Shown here: piece after piece, positions 7,265 through 15,933 of the stretch
Position numbering within the stretch: the first letter of the stretch is position 1
Layout: each line of letters starts with the position of its first letter
Virus record (IMG/VR): IMGVR_UViG_3300007712_000088
Location: 1 to 38,332 of that record
Strand: one strand, 5' to 3'
From: a virus
DNA length: 38,332 bases
Program-made: the position numbers and the translations under genes
Notes under the pieces: model-generated
The model's input: the letters and a program-made list of their open reading frames with translations, nothing else
Databases searched by the model: none
Told to the model about the DNA's origin: nothing

Positions 7265-7406
7265 AGATATTGTGCCCGAGCATCGCGAAGTTGTTGAAAG
7301 CGCGAGCGGACAAAGGCTGGAAGAATTAGACATCGATGATGTTAATTCATTCCTCAACGGTCTCTATCTATTCATGGATCCGGAGGCGTTCACTTGGAAA
7401 AGCTAA
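7233..7406 (+). CDS. Small acidic hypothetical protein (57 aa)
   Basis: The frame is open from 7203, but ATG 7233 has GGAG at 7222-7225 with seven-base spacing, making it the best start. The product is acidic and helical (EDIVPEHREVVESASG) with no recognised domain. It overlaps the HAD-like gene by 13 bases and supplies that gene's ribosome-binding site. Confidence 0.5.
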   Translation: METVVQYNLIEDIVPEHREVVESASGQRLEELDIDDVNSFLNGLYLFMDPEAFTWKS

Positions 7407-7993
7407 TTGTAACCGATGTGGACGGAGTCTTGGTCAACTGGGAAGGACATTTTCATGACTATATGAAAAGCCATGGACACGAACGCGCGTATGATGGCAG
7501 TGGCAGCTATTGGAAGGAAGCCGAATATAGTCACCTAAGTCAAGATGAAGCCCGCAAGATGGTTTATCACTTTAATACCAGCGCGTGGATGATTGACGTT
7601 CCGCCCTTACGTGATGCTCGTTCTGGTGTCGCGCGACTCGTGGACGCTGGTTATCGATTCATTGCTGTTACTGCGATGGGATTGGATCCCTATGCAAAAC
7701 AGATCAGAGAAATCAATCTCGAGCGCCTGTTTGGCTACGATACCTTTGAAGATGTGATTGTAACTGATATGTATGATCCTGACAGCAAAGTGGAACCACT
7801 ACGTCAATTGAGTGGCAAGGGGCGTTTGCTTTGGGTTGAAGATAAACCCAGCAATGCTGAAATTGGACTCAACCTTGGCTACGAGACATTTCTTATGGAT
7901 CATCTTTACAATCAGGAGTATGACGAAGGCGGCGACATTCAAAGAGTGAACAGTTGGGCGGACATCTGCAGGGTAGTTTTGCCTACTTCTTAA
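7394..7993 (+). CDS. HAD-superfamily phosphatase
   Basis: A 199-residue haloacid-dehalogenase-fold hydrolase. Motif I is TDVDGVLVNWE (nucleophile D8, general acid D10), motif II is T93 in AVTAMG, K132 is a possible motif III lysine, and motif IV is WVEDKPSN (E149/D150). These act on phosphorylated small molecules or 5'-nucleotides; the substrate is not evident. The start is TTG at 7394, supported by GGAGG about eight bases upstream. The stop codon overlaps the PhoH stop on the other strand (TTAA at 7990-7993). A phage 5'-nucleotidase or polynucleotide 3'-phosphatase role is possible. Confidence 0.8.
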   Translation: MEKLIVTDVDGVLVNWEGHFHDYMKSHGHERAYDGSGSYWKEAEYSHLSQDEARKMVYHFNTSAWMIDVPPLRDARSGVARLVDAGYRFIAVTAMGLDPYAKQIREINLERLFGYDTFEDVIVTDMYDPDSKVEPLRQLSGKGRLLWVEDKPSNAEIGLNLGYETFLMDHLYNQEYDEGGDIQRVNSWADICRVVLPTS

Positions 7994-8727
7994 CTTTCGT
8001 CTCCGTAGATCTTGAGAACCTCCTTTACAGCGGGATGGCGTTCAACGTCATGTTGATCAAATTCAACTGCGCCGATACGTTGTGAATAGTCTGCTAAACG
8101 TGAAATGATGTCTCTCAAACCATTTGATTCGAATCCCCTATCGTGCTGAGTTACATCGCCTGTTACAACGACGCGACTATTGTCACCAATACGTGTCAAC
8201 AACATTTTCATTTGATTGGGTGTTGCGTTTTGCATTTCGTCAGCTAGGATCCATGCGTTTTTGAACGTGCGGCCTCGCATATATGCAAGCGGCGCGATTT
8301 CGATAATATTTTCAGAGATTAATGCTTCAATTTCTTTAGGTGAATAATACTCTTCAAACACATCAAAGATTGGCCTTGTCCAAGGGGCCATCTTTTCTAC
8401 TAGAGTTCCTGGTAAAAACCCGTGCTGCTCATCCACACTAACAGCCGGACGAGTAACAACAATTTTTTCGCACTCGCCTGCCTTTAGAGCACGAATAGCT
8501 GCCAATACAGCGATCATGGTCTTACCTGTTCCGGCAGGTCCGGTGGCGAAAACAATATCTTTACCGGGATCATCAAGAAGCGCGAGGTAATCTTCTTGGG
8601 CTAGGTTTTTGGGTAGAATTTTTACCCTGTTCTCTCGCTTTTTGAACCTACTAAAATCAATCACTTGGTGATTGTTCTGTTGTTCTAAATATTGAGCCTT
8701 ACGAGCTCTTCTTCTGCTTTTTGACAC
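7990..8727 (-). CDS. phoH: PhoH-like ATPase
   Basis: A 245-residue P-loop ATPase of the PhoH family. Walker A GPAGTGKT at 63-70 is followed by VTRPAVSVDE (91-100) and the Walker-B-type WILADEMQN at 159-167, then the conserved TGDVTQHDRG. The basic N-terminus (KSRRRARK) is typical of phage versions. The start is GTG (8727), with GGGAG about nine bases upstream on the minus strand. PhoH is frequent in marine phages; its role in infection (RNA metabolism or phosphate response) is unsettled. It is the main leftward gene and has its own late-type promoter. Confidence 0.93.
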   Translation of the reverse strand: MSKSRRRARKAQYLEQQNNHQVIDFSRFKKRENRVKILPKNLAQEDYLALLDDPGKDIVFATGPAGTGKTMIAVLAAIRALKAGECEKIVVTRPAVSVDEQHGFLPGTLVEKMAPWTRPIFDVFEEYYSPKEIEALISENIIEIAPLAYMRGRTFKNAWILADEMQNATPNQMKMLLTRIGDNSRVVVTGDVTQHDRGFESNGLRDIISRLADYSQRIGAVEFDQHDVERHPAVKEVLKIYGDES

Positions 8728-8780
8728 TTTTTATGTCTCCCTTGTTGGTTGGTGCAGCGCCAATCCAACTGTTCACGTAA

Positions 8781-8788
8781 ATATTTAG
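8781..8788 (-). promoter_or_regulatory. Late-promoter box for phoH (CTAAATAT on minus)
   Basis: Reading leftward, the sequence is CTAAATAT, matching the T4-type late -10 element TATAAATA as it appears elsewhere in this window (CTAAATA, CATAAATA). It lies about 54 bases upstream of the phoH GTG and is back to back with a rightward box at 8835-8842. Confidence 0.5.
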
Positions 8789-8834
8789 CGAGCACTAGCA
8801 TGAATCGCGCAGATATGCGATCTTTTAGAAACGG

Positions 8835-8842
8835 CATAAATA
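8835..8842 (+). promoter_or_regulatory. Late promoter box CATAAATA
   Basis: CATAAATA lies 22 bases before the ATG at 8865, inside the 137-base divergent intergenic region. It matches the T4 late -10 octamer in seven of eight positions. It probably drives the 8865-14772 block. Confidence 0.65.
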
Positions 8843-8864
8843 GTGTAAAGCACAGGAATACCGC

Positions 8865-9413
8865 ATGATTGATATCAACGAAATTGCAGCAACTATTAGT
8901 GGCGTCAAAAAGAATCGCAATACTCTAGACGTCTTGCTTGAGTTCGAAGGCATTTTGGACGATCTGCACGTTTACGCATATGAAAATTGGATCAAGGGTG
9001 AAGTAATCAAAGGACCTATTATTTCAAAATATTGGGTTGAAGTTTACCTCATGTATCCTTATAAGCAAATGCCAAACCCAGAAGCAGCATTGCGTCTTAT
9101 CAAGCACGGCTGTTATGTATTTTATCAGAAAGATACGTTGACAGATAATGTAAAGATTAAACGCCCAAACGATCTCATTATGGATCCAGAACGAAACAAA
9201 CACGTTCCCAAAACCAAGAAGATTGATGTATGGGTTATCAAAATTGTTATGCCACGTCACTTGCTCACTGATTACAACGTCAAGAAAATCAGCGCATTGA
9301 CTGGTGAAGTAGATCTGGACGATGTAGTAGATGCATATGACCAGGGTCTAGATGTAGATAGAAATGCACGTAGTGAAGATGAAGAAGAACCGAATCAAGA
9401 ACAGGATATCTGA
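8865..9413 (+). CDS. Conserved T4-like phage protein, late class (182 aa)
   Basis: The first gene after a late promoter, with ATG at 8865 (weak ribosome-binding site). It is a soluble alpha/beta protein with an N-terminal half of strands (DLHVYAYENWIKGEVIKGP) and a very acidic tail ([11 protein letters not shown]) after VDLDDVVDAYDQGLD. The pattern looks familiar from marine T4-like genomes but I cannot assign a T4 gene number. Late expression suggests virion assembly or packaging. Overlaps the next gene. Confidence 0.65.
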   Translation: MIDINEIAATISGVKKNRNTLDVLLEFEGILDDLHVYAYENWIKGEVIKGPIISKYWVEVYLMYPYKQMPNPEAALRLIKHGCYVFYQKDTLTDNVKIKRPNDLIMDPERNKHVPKTKKIDVWVIKIVMPRHLLTDYNVKKISALTGEVDLDDVVDAYDQGLDVDRNARSEDEEEPNQEQDI

Positions 9414-9924
9414 GGGGTTGAAATACGAAGACCTTAAAGGTCTAGTATCCAGCACAATCACTATAGATCTACACAAACCAAAAATTGGTGATGTGGAGGA
9501 TACAGTTGTGGTTGCATTTGATGTCACATATGAAGAACCCGCAAAAGATCTCGGCGCGTTCATTGAAACTGGCAATCTAGAACATCTTGACGTGGAAGTT
9601 GCCGGATCACCAGACGCAGATGGAACCTGGAGGGTGTTCGTTGAGTTTCAAAGAGACCACAATCTCTTCGAAAAAATCGAAGAAATGCTGCATAGTGTAG
9701 ACCAAATCACCAGCCGCGATGATGGCGAATGGAAATACCGGGCTTATAACGTCAAAAATAAAAGAAAGTTTACTGAACAAAATTTCCGCAATGACGTTGT
9801 AGATAGTCGTTATGAATACCGCAAAAAGTATTTGAGTAACGACGAAACAGATGACGAGCCAGTGGACGAACTAGAAGAGAGTTGGCTCCGTCGCATTAGA
9901 GAGATGCAAAAGCTGAATGCCTAA
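9379..9924 (+). CDS. Conserved T4-like phage protein, late class (181 aa)
   Basis: The frame is open from ATG 9364; ATG 9379 ([13 protein letters not shown]) gives a basic start and is preferred only weakly, since neither has a strong ribosome-binding site. The first 30 residues are basic; the centre holds beta-like segments ([19 protein letters not shown] and [20 protein letters not shown]); the C-terminus is acidic and then helical. It overlaps the upstream gene by 35 bases and the IF-1 gene by eight. Function unknown; probably a late structural or assembly protein by context. Confidence 0.6.
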   Translation: MKKNRIKNRISEGLKYEDLKGLVSSTITIDLHKPKIGDVEDTVVVAFDVTYEEPAKDLGAFIETGNLEHLDVEVAGSPDADGTWRVFVEFQRDHNLFEKIEEMLHSVDQITSRDDGEWKYRAYNVKNKRKFTEQNFRNDVVDSRYEYRKKYLSNDETDDEPVDELEESWLRRIREMQKLNA

Positions 9925-10138
9925 AGAAGAAACGTTAACCATGCAGGGCGAGGTGGTCGAATGCTTGCCCAATGCAACATTTCGAATTCGACTTGAAAAC
10001 AATCACGAAATACTTGGCATAATCAGCGGCAAAATACGTAAGTTCAACATCAATATCCTACTAGGTGACAAAGTTGATGTAGAAATTACCCCATATGACC
10101 TCTCAAAAGGTCGCATTACATATAGGCATAAAAAATGA
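9917..10138 (+). CDS. infA: Translation initiation factor IF-1
   Basis: A 73-residue single OB-fold protein that aligns without gaps to bacterial IF-1 over its whole length: [20 protein letters not shown] (9-28), ISGKIRK (36-42), [20 protein letters not shown] (48-67). IF-1 binds the 30S A-site and works with IF-2 and IF-3 in start-site selection. The RNA-binding residues K39, R41 and R66 of the E. coli numbering are kept, while the NYIRIL segment (43-48) is FNINIL, replacing Y44 and R46 by Asn. It is embedded between late-class genes with overlapping starts and stops, so it is a genuine phage gene and not host contamination. Confidence 0.93.
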   Translation: MPKEETLTMQGEVVECLPNATFRIRLENNHEILGIISGKIRKFNINILLGDKVDVEITPYDLSKGRITYRHKK

Positions 10139-10653
10139 TTAACTTTCTAAGTTTTCTATCACCAAGATTCTTAAAAGGACTGGCTATTGTTGCTGTTATA
10201 GCAGCAATAGGAGGTGCTATTTACTTTCACTTCCAATCGATTCAGGCTAAAGATGATCGTATAGCTGAGCTTGTAAGTGAGAAAGCAACACTGGAAGCAA
10301 ACGTTGCTCAGTTAGAAGAAGGCATTACCAAACAACAAGAAACTATTGCATCTTTGCAAGAAGATTTTCGTCTGCAGGCCGAGATACTAAACAGCACAAA
10401 CGAACAATTTCAAGATGCACGAGACAACGTAACACGACTAAGAGATCGTCTAGGAAGTCATGAGCTAGGATTTCTAGCTTATAATCGACCAGGGCTTGTT
10501 GAAAATATCATCAATGATGCTACAGACGAAGTTGGTCGTTGTTTTGAGATCGCAGCGGGGGCACCACTAACGGAAGAAGAGCTCAATGCAACACTTCCCA
10601 GTCAGATCAATTCGGAATGTCCAGATTTAGCCAATCCGAATTACGAGGAGTGA
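10135..10653 (+). CDS. Rz-like inner-membrane spanin
   Basis: A 172-residue protein with a short cytoplasmic N-terminus, one transmembrane helix at about 13-32, and a long periplasmic coiled coil at about 38-108 ([20 protein letters not shown] and following). A conserved-looking C-terminal domain follows, with C136 in [17 protein letters not shown] and C162 in SECPDLANP. This layout is that of i-spanins, which disrupt the outer membrane together with an outer-membrane lipoprotein. The very next gene encodes a lipoprotein, supporting the pair. It starts in an ATGA overlap with IF-1. Confidence 0.72.
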   Translation: MINFLSFLSPRFLKGLAIVAVIAAIGGAIYFHFQSIQAKDDRIAELVSEKATLEANVAQLEEGITKQQETIASLQEDFRLQAEILNSTNEQFQDARDNVTRLRDRLGSHELGFLAYNRPGLVENIINDATDEVGRCFEIAAGAPLTEEELNATLPSQINSECPDLANPNYEE

Positions 10654-10656
10654 ACA

Positions 10657-11046
10657 ATGAAATGGTTATTAACAATCCCCTTGCTTGCACTTGTTGCTTG
10701 TGGGGGTGGCGATATGTCTGAACCAACCCGTCCGGTTGTCATACAGAGCCAACCCATACAGCGTCCTAATTTGAATCTACCTGAAGTTGATCCATATAAT
10801 GCAAGACCAGTTGAGTGGGTTGTAGTGACACCAGAAAATGCTGATCAAGTATTTGCAGAAATGGAAGCTGAGGGACGGGCACCAACAATCTTTGGTGTTG
10901 ACGAAGAAGGATATGAAAATATCGCGATCAATACCCAAGAAAGTCTTCGTGTAATTATGCAACAGCAAGCACAAATTGACGGTTACCGCCAATACTATAT
11001 GCGAGTTAATCGACGAATCGAACAGCACAACTCATCATTGAATTAA
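10657..11046 (+). CDS. Outer-membrane lipoprotein, o-spanin-like
   Basis: A 129-residue protein with a type II signal peptide: MKWLLTIPLLA followed by the lipobox LVAC, lipidated at C15. The mature part begins with a Pro-rich stretch (TRPVVIQSQPIQRPNLNLP), then WVVVTPENADQVFAEMEAEG and a C-terminal helix. The ribosome-binding site is GAGGAG. It lies three bases after the i-spanin-like gene, so this is probably the o-spanin partner, though longer than classical Rz1. Confidence 0.7.
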   Translation: MKWLLTIPLLALVACGGGDMSEPTRPVVIQSQPIQRPNLNLPEVDPYNARPVEWVVVTPENADQVFAEMEAEGRAPTIFGVDEEGYENIAINTQESLRVIMQQQAQIDGYRQYYMRVNRRIEQHNSSLN

Positions 11047-11666
11047 TGAATCCATACAGTATTCTCAATATCAGTCCTACGAACGATAAAATGGCTGTTC
11101 GTCGAGCATATGTGCAAGAAACCAAACGTCACCACCCAGACCAAGGCGGCGATCCAGAGCACTTCCAACGCATACAAATAGCCTATGAAATGATAATAAA
11201 AGGCCAGGTCCGAGAAGAAATCGTTGAGACCAGTGTAACACTGAACCTCAAGGACCTTATGTATGGATGCAATGCCGTGGCACTGATCGACATAGGTAAC
11301 TGTGACACACTTATAGAATTCCAGGTTCCAAAATATAGTTACCCGGGATCAGTGATTGAATTTCATGACCAACACTCGACAAACCGCCGAATACGTGTTA
11401 CATTGAACGAGATTTTCGCAGAGCAGTATAAGAGGCTTGATTCAAACATCATTATCCGACATAAAATAAATAGATTTGAAGCAAATGTCGGGACTGAGCT
11501 CGAGGTTGAAAACTTCGACGGCATAAAACACAAAGTAAAAATTTCTCCTGAGACCACCGCTGATAGATTGATATATCATATAGACGGTGCAGGTTTTTTC
11601 GACAAAGCTACTAAAGTTCGTGGTGATCTCACGATCATTGTGGAAATTAAACAAAAAGGTATATGA
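11046..11666 (+). CDS. DnaJ-like J-domain protein without zinc finger
   Basis: A 206-residue protein. Residues 1-55 form a J domain (PYSILNISPTND, HPD at 30-32) that should stimulate a DnaK ATPase. Residues about 60-205 resemble the beta-sandwich C-terminal substrate-binding domains of DnaJ/CbpA (VTLNLKDLMYGC..., RGDLTIIVEI). The Gly/Phe linker and zinc-finger cysteines are missing, so it is a reduced type II-like J protein. It starts in a TAATG overlap and is followed immediately by the ClpA-like gene, forming a chaperone pair. Confidence 0.85.
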   Translation: MNPYSILNISPTNDKMAVRRAYVQETKRHHPDQGGDPEHFQRIQIAYEMIIKGQVREEIVETSVTLNLKDLMYGCNAVALIDIGNCDTLIEFQVPKYSYPGSVIEFHDQHSTNRRIRVTLNEIFAEQYKRLDSNIIIRHKINRFEANVGTELEVENFDGIKHKVKISPETTADRLIYHIDGAGFFDKATKVRGDLTIIVEIKQKGI

Positions 11667-13922
11667 ATGTCTGACGAAAAACTACAGCGTATTGCGCAAT
11701 TGGCTTTCAAAGAGGCGATCGACCGTCGTCATGAATACGTGACTCTCGAGCACTTGCTTGTTGCTCTGCTAGCTGATACAGATGTGATTGCATTACTGGA
11801 AGATATGGATGTATCAACAGATGGCATCATAGAAGATGCGACATCATATCTAGATACAGAGATTGAAAGCTTGCCAGATGACATTGGTGGCGCTAAAAAG
11901 ACAGTTGCTCTTGAGCGAGTATTCCAGAGAGCTGTTGCACAAACCTATTTTGTAGGCAAGCAGATCGCTGATCCATACGACATTCTCTCGAGTATTCTCA
12001 GCGAGAAGAACAGCCATGCCGCCTACTTCTGTCAAAAGCACGGTCTTTCACGTGAATCGTTCACTGAGACCATTGCGGATCAGATCAAGGAAGAACCCGT
12101 TGGACACGGCATGGATGCCGGCCAACCTCGCCGAGGCAAACAGAATGCACTTGATCAATATACAGTCAATCTCAACGATGAAGCTGAAAAAGGTAATATT
12201 GATGATTTGATTGGTCGACAGTGGGAAGTAGAAAGCGTCGTCCAAACACTTGCCCGCCGCAAAAAGAACAACATTGTATTGGTTGGTGATCCCGGTGTCG
12301 GTAAAACTGCAATTGCAGAAGGACTTGCCAAACGCATTGTTGAGGAAGATGTCCCTGATACTATTATGGGCAAGACTATCTATAGCCTTGATGTTGGCAT
12401 GCTACTGGCTGGTAGCAAATATCGTGGCGACTTTGAAGAGCGCATGAAGGATGTTCTTCAAGAGCTTGAAGATAAACCAGACAGCATTCTTTTCATCGAC
12501 GAAATCCATATGATCATGGGTGCCGGAAGTGGTGGGCAGAGTGCAATGGATGTTGCCAACTTGCTCAAACCAGCATTGCAAAAAGGAAGCCTGCGCTGCA
12601 TTGGTAGCACCACAGTGGATGAATACCAAGAAAAGATCGAGAAGGATGCTGCGCTCAAGCGTCGTTTTGAACGGGTTAACGTAACTGAGCCCACAGTTCA
12701 AGAAGCAAAAGAAATCTTGCTCGCAAGTATGCCTTCGTATGAAAGTTTCCACAACATGCCAATCGATAAAGAGGCTGTGGAAACAGCGGTTGATCTTGCC
12801 GTTCAATTTATGCATGACAAGCGACTTCCAGACAAGGCTTTTGATCTTGTTGACAGCGCCTTTGCCCGTGCCAGAACCTTTCCAGATGCAGTAGATCTCG
12901 GAGAAGATGTGGGCGAAGTTAAAATAGGTGAAGTTCGAATTGACAAAGCTGCAATCGAACGCGAATGTAGCAGACTCGCAAGAGTGCCACTTGATGTTAT
13001 CGCTCGAGTCGACAAAGATCAGCGTGATGTTGTCGACATAGAGGAAGGTCTAAGGCTACAGGTATTTGGACAAGATCAAGCACTCACAACCCTAAGTGAC
13101 GCTGTCTATATCGCACAAGCTGGTCTAAAAGACAAGGAACGCCCAATGGGTAACTACTTGTTTACCGGACCAACCGGTGTTGGTAAAACAGAAACAGCGA
13201 AAGCACTAAGCCAACTTCTAGGAATGGCTCTTGTTCGTTTTGATATGAGCGAGTTCATGGAAAAGCATACTGTGAGTAGATTCATTGGTAGCCCTCCAGG
13301 ATATGTTGGTTATGGTGACGGACAAGCTGGTAACGGCATGTTGGTTACTGAACTAGAAAAGAACCCCAACTGCATTTTACTATTGGATGAGGTTGAAAAA
13401 GCACACCCTGATGTGCTCAACGTCTTGCTACAGCTAATGGACAACGGTATGGTTAGTTCAAGCAGTGGCAAGAAGGTCAGCGCCCGCAATGCACTGGTTA
13501 TCATGACCAGCAATGTTGGCGCAGTTGATGCCGCCAAGAACCGTATTGGTTTTGGTAGCCAAGACAACTCAGATGCAGGAATTGAAGCAGTCAACCGTTT
13601 CTTCACTCCTGAATTCCGAAATCGTCTTGATGCTATTGTGCAATTTGGCAAACTTGGCAAGGACAATATCGACAAGATCGCTGAAAAGTTCCTCATTGAG
13701 CTTAAAGAAAGCACAGCAGAGCGTGGTATCAAGCTCAAGTGGAACAAAGGGGTTCTTGCCTGGCTCTCCGAGAAGGGCTTTGACCCAGCAATGGGTGCCC
13801 GCCCAATGAAGCGGGCTATTGCCGAACATATCAAGAAACCACTTGCACGTAAAATGCTTTTTGAGGATGTCGGCAAGACAATTACTCTGAAAGTAAATGA
13901 TGGCAGTATTGAACTCAGCTGA
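11667..13922 (+). CDS. clpA: ClpA-type AAA+ unfoldase with ClpP-binding loop
   Basis: A 751-residue double-ring AAA+ protein, close to bacterial ClpA in length. The N-domain is residues 1-145 ([10 protein letters not shown] typical). D1 has Walker A GDPGVGKT at 207-214 and Walker B ILFIDEIH at 274-281. D2 has GPTGVGKT at 501-508, pore loop GYVG at 545-548 and Walker B ILLLDEVE at 570-577. There is no ClpB coiled-coil middle domain. IGF at 627-629 matches the IGL/IGF loop that docks on ClpP. No clpP is visible here, so it probably uses host ClpP. Directly follows the J protein. Confidence 0.92.
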   Translation: MSDEKLQRIAQLAFKEAIDRRHEYVTLEHLLVALLADTDVIALLEDMDVSTDGIIEDATSYLDTEIESLPDDIGGAKKTVALERVFQRAVAQTYFVGKQIADPYDILSSILSEKNSHAAYFCQKHGLSRESFTETIADQIKEEPVGHGMDAGQPRRGKQNALDQYTVNLNDEAEKGNIDDLIGRQWEVESVVQTLARRKKNNIVLVGDPGVGKTAIAEGLAKRIVEEDVPDTIMGKTIYSLDVGMLLAGSKYRGDFEERMKDVLQELEDKPDSILFIDEIHMIMGAGSGGQSAMDVANLLKPALQKGSLRCIGSTTVDEYQEKIEKDAALKRRFERVNVTEPTVQEAKEILLASMPSYESFHNMPIDKEAVETAVDLAVQFMHDKRLPDKAFDLVDSAFARARTFPDAVDLGEDVGEVKIGEVRIDKAAIERECSRLARVPLDVIARVDKDQRDVVDIEEGLRLQVFGQDQALTTLSDAVYIAQAGLKDKERPMGNYLFTGPTGVGKTETAKALSQLLGMALVRFDMSEFMEKHTVSRFIGSPPGYVGYGDGQAGNGMLVTELEKNPNCILLLDEVEKAHPDVLNVLLQLMDNGMVSSSSGKKVSARNALVIMTSNVGAVDAAKNRIGFGSQDNSDAGIEAVNRFFTPEFRNRLDAIVQFGKLGKDNIDKIAEKFLIELKESTAERGIKLKWNKGVLAWLSEKGFDPAMGARPMKRAIAEHIKKPLARKMLFEDVGKTITLKVNDGSIELS

Positions 13923-14772
13923 ATTAAGAGAAAAAGTCCAGGGTGCGGGCATAAAATATCTACCGTCTGGACAGATCTTTTTTCAAAATTTTCCATACAA
14001 AGTAGAGCTCAGTCCTAAATTTAAGGGACTTGGCTCTCAACGCAGACGTGGGTGTCAAATTGATATTAACAATCCTGAGCGGGCCCGCGCCGCCCTCAAT
14101 GATTTTAACCAAAAAATGGAAAAGATTATCAGCAATGTAGAGCATCTTCGTGAAATACAAAACTATGTAGATCGCTTGCCCCAGGTAGAATATAAAAGAC
14201 GAACTGGTGGCCAAAATAATCTATTCTATTTCCGTGATGCAAGTCTTGTCCTAACACTTGTTGAACGTTACACAGATGTTATAAACTCTGTCACTGGCCC
14301 AATTAACGATAATCATGAAGTTACAATGGACGAGCGCAATATTCTCATGCGCGAAAAACTTTACTATGATCGTTACCGTTATATGATCGAATTTCCATTC
14401 AGTGAGGATTTTGTCAAGACCGCACGATCAATATTAGAGCACCTGGCAGAAGCCAAAGATAAAAGCTGGCGTGCAAACCGTCTTGAAACTTGTGTGAGAC
14501 ACTTCGACCTCCATGCAGCACAAGGCACAACCTCACCTCGTTCCAGCAGCCAGAAAAAGACATTGAATCGGCCACGACCTTTAGGGTCACCAATGACGTC
14601 AATGACTAGGAATAGTCTAATAAATTCTCCCTACAAACGTTGCTCATACTCAGCACCTGACAAGATACAGCTCTACTTGGAAGATGGCAACGACTATGTA
14701 TATATCAAGCTCATGGCAGCAGAATACGTTCTCAATAATCATGAAGTTGTGCTTTTTGATGAGTTAACCTAG
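13897..14772 (+). CDS. Conserved phage protein with Ser/Arg-rich linker (291 aa)
   Basis: Starts at tandem ATGs (13897 or 13900) overlapping the end of clpA. The first 60 residues are basic and strand-rich (GIKYLPSGQIFFQNFPYKVEL), then a long helical region (about 70-200) with many charged residues. A low-complexity linker rich in Ser, Arg and Pro follows at about 210-245, and the end is a compact segment (YVYIKLMAAEYVLNNHEVVLFDEL). The C-terminal element looks familiar from other T4-like phages, but no function is assigned. It closes the 8865-14772 late block. Confidence 0.65.
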   Translation: MMAVLNSAELREKVQGAGIKYLPSGQIFFQNFPYKVELSPKFKGLGSQRRRGCQIDINNPERARAALNDFNQKMEKIISNVEHLREIQNYVDRLPQVEYKRRTGGQNNLFYFRDASLVLTLVERYTDVINSVTGPINDNHEVTMDERNILMREKLYYDRYRYMIEFPFSEDFVKTARSILEHLAEAKDKSWRANRLETCVRHFDLHAAQGTTSPRSSSQKKTLNRPRPLGSPMTSMTRNSLINSPYKRCSYSAPDKIQLYLEDGNDYVYIKLMAAEYVLNNHEVVLFDELT

Positions 14773-14780
14773 TGTTTAAT

Positions 14781-14788
14781 GCTAAATA
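14781..14788 (+). promoter_or_regulatory. Late promoter box GCTAAATA
   Basis: GCTAAATA, 22 bases before the ATG at 14811, in a 38-base intergenic gap. Same motif class as the other late boxes. Confidence 0.65.
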
Positions 14789-14810
14789 CATATAGCATAG
14801 GAGAAGCACA

Positions 14811-14993
14811 ATGGCACAACTCAGCGAAAGCGTGGTCGTAGTCAAGATCAGTAAGCTAGTCAAAGACGGCGAAACACTTGATGCAATGATTGACGCAGAC
14901 ACAGTGACCAACCTCGAGGCAGTATTGGAAGAGCTCGTAAACGATCCAAAAGCCATGATCGAGGTAATCAAAGCAGACGAAGACGGCGAATAA
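14811..14993 (+). CDS. Small acidic late protein (60 aa)
   Basis: ATG at 14811 follows AGGAGAAGCAC, a good ribosome-binding site, and an upstream late box. The protein is highly acidic and helical, alternating strand-like VVVVKISKLV with DAMIDADTV and ending ADEDGE. It stands alone between two late promoters, which suggests a separately regulated, possibly abundant product. No family recognised. Confidence 0.6.
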   Translation: MAQLSESVVVVKISKLVKDGETLDAMIDADTVTNLEAVLEELVNDPKAMIEVIKADEDGE

Positions 14994-15013
14994 GCAGATT
15001 TCTGTCTTGAAAT

Positions 15014-15021
15014 GATAAATA
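15014..15021 (+). promoter_or_regulatory. Late promoter box GATAAATA
   Basis: GATAAATA about 44 bases before the ATG at 15066; the gene has AAGGAG as ribosome-binding site. One transcript would then span 15066 to the terminator at 15484-15506. Confidence 0.65.
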
Positions 15022-15065
15022 AATGTAAGCACAATAGAGTGCACACATTTTAAGGAGATACCACA

Positions 15066-15455
15066 ATGGTAGACAAAATTAACCCAGTATACGACGTAAC
15101 TCTTCCACGTTCATTCGTTGGCAAGAGCGTTCAGCATCTAACAGTAACAATGGCAGTTGACATCACAAGTGCAACTGATCCAGACGATGTAGTTGATCTT
15201 GTTGTCAAGGCACTTAGCCTTCGCGCAACACCAATTATGATCTCAGCAATCGCAGCAGGCGGCTTCGACGTTTACTACGAAGGCGAGTTCCCAACTGATG
15301 ACTACAACAGCGACGGAAGCGACACAACCTTCGCTGCACAGCTACAGGCTGACATCGTTGCTCTTGGCGCAACAGCAGGAACATCAAACCTTGACGTTAC
15401 TGGCACAACAGTTGCTGAAACTGCATTCTTCCAGGCAGACCAGACAAACACATAA
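15066..15455 (+). CDS. Probable abundant virion protein, monocistronic (129 aa)
   Basis: The gene is framed by its own late promoter and an intrinsic terminator, so it is a single-gene late transcript. The ribosome-binding site AAGGAG is strong. The protein is acidic, Ala/Thr/Asp-rich and beta-like (FVGKSVQHLTVTMAVDI; GFDVYYEGEFPTDDYNSDGS), without signal peptide or membrane segment. This regulation and composition fit a highly expressed capsid or decoration protein, but no homology supports a specific role. Confidence 0.6.
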   Translation: MVDKINPVYDVTLPRSFVGKSVQHLTVTMAVDITSATDPDDVVDLVVKALSLRATPIMISAIAAGGFDVYYEGEFPTDDYNSDGSDTTFAAQLQADIVALGATAGTSNLDVTGTTVAETAFFQADQTNT

Positions 15456-15483
15456 TAGGTTAAAGAAACACACTTCGGAATTG

Positions 15484-15506
15484 GGCGGGCTTAGGCTCGC
15501 CTTTTT
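15484..15506 (+). terminator. Intrinsic terminator
   Basis: Stem GGCGGGC (15484-15490) pairs with GCTCGCC (15495-15501) with one G-U pair and a TTAG loop, followed by TTTTT (15502-15506). It lies 29 bases after the stop of the 15066 gene and directly before the next late promoter. Confidence 0.85.
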
Positions 15507-15517
15507 CTATGGCCGCC

Positions 15518-15525
15518 CATAAATA
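15518..15525 (+). promoter_or_regulatory. Late promoter box CATAAATA
   Basis: CATAAATA, 24 bases before the ATG at 15550 and 12 bases after the terminator T-run. The gene's ribosome-binding site is AAAGGAGA. Confidence 0.65.
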
Positions 15526-15549
15526 TCACTATGGAAAAGGAGACTCGGA

Positions 15550-15933
15550 ATGATTATCAACGAGGATGGAAAAGTGAACAAAGAAGGATGGCTTTGGCTT
15601 GCGCCAGAGTATTTCAATCGTTGGAGAATGTTTCCACGAGCGTTTATTATTTTCTATTTTTGGCTAGCTTTTGAAACTGCAATGTGGTTCATGGGGTTGC
15701 CTGCGCCAGGACCCAGTCAAGCTGCATTTGCAAGTGCGGTGATCGGTGCTGGGGCTGCATGGTTTGGACTTTATGTCAACAGTGGTTCAATGAGTGTGAG
15801 ATCAACTCCACAACCTGGATATGAATATCGCAGAACAACAAGAATAGAACCACAACCTACACCCAACAATCAATCCGTGCCTGATGAAATCTCACCACCA
15901 GGGACACCTACATACGAGATAAAGGGCGAATAA
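15550..15933 (+). CDS. Probable holin, two-span membrane protein
   Basis: A 127-residue protein with a short N-terminal soluble segment, two hydrophobic helices at about 28-50 (FPRAFIIFYFWLAFETAMWF) and 57-77 (AFASAVIGAGAAWFGLYV), and a long hydrophilic Pro/Thr/Arg-rich C-terminal tail. The AGAAWFGLYVNS segment resembles membrane proteins that I recall as putative holins in marine phages. It has its own late promoter. Without a search it could equally be another small phage membrane protein, but size, topology and late timing suit a holin that releases the amidase at 33249. Confidence 0.5.
   Translation: MIINEDGKVNKEGWLWLAPEYFNRWRMFPRAFIIFYFWLAFETAMWFMGLPAPGPSQAAFASAVIGAGAAWFGLYVNSGSMSVRSTPQPGYEYRRTTRIEPQPTPNNQSVPDEISPPGTPTYEIKGE

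Noticed and set aside
11463-11475. AAATAAATAG inside the DnaJ-like gene as a late promoter
   Set aside because: It lies in coding sequence with no downstream gene start at suitable distance; the same holds for AATAAATAG near 665.
13310-13996. Leftward 228-residue open frame
   Set aside because: It is antisense to the D2 ring of ClpA and has Ser/Leu-rich composition typical of a shadow frame.
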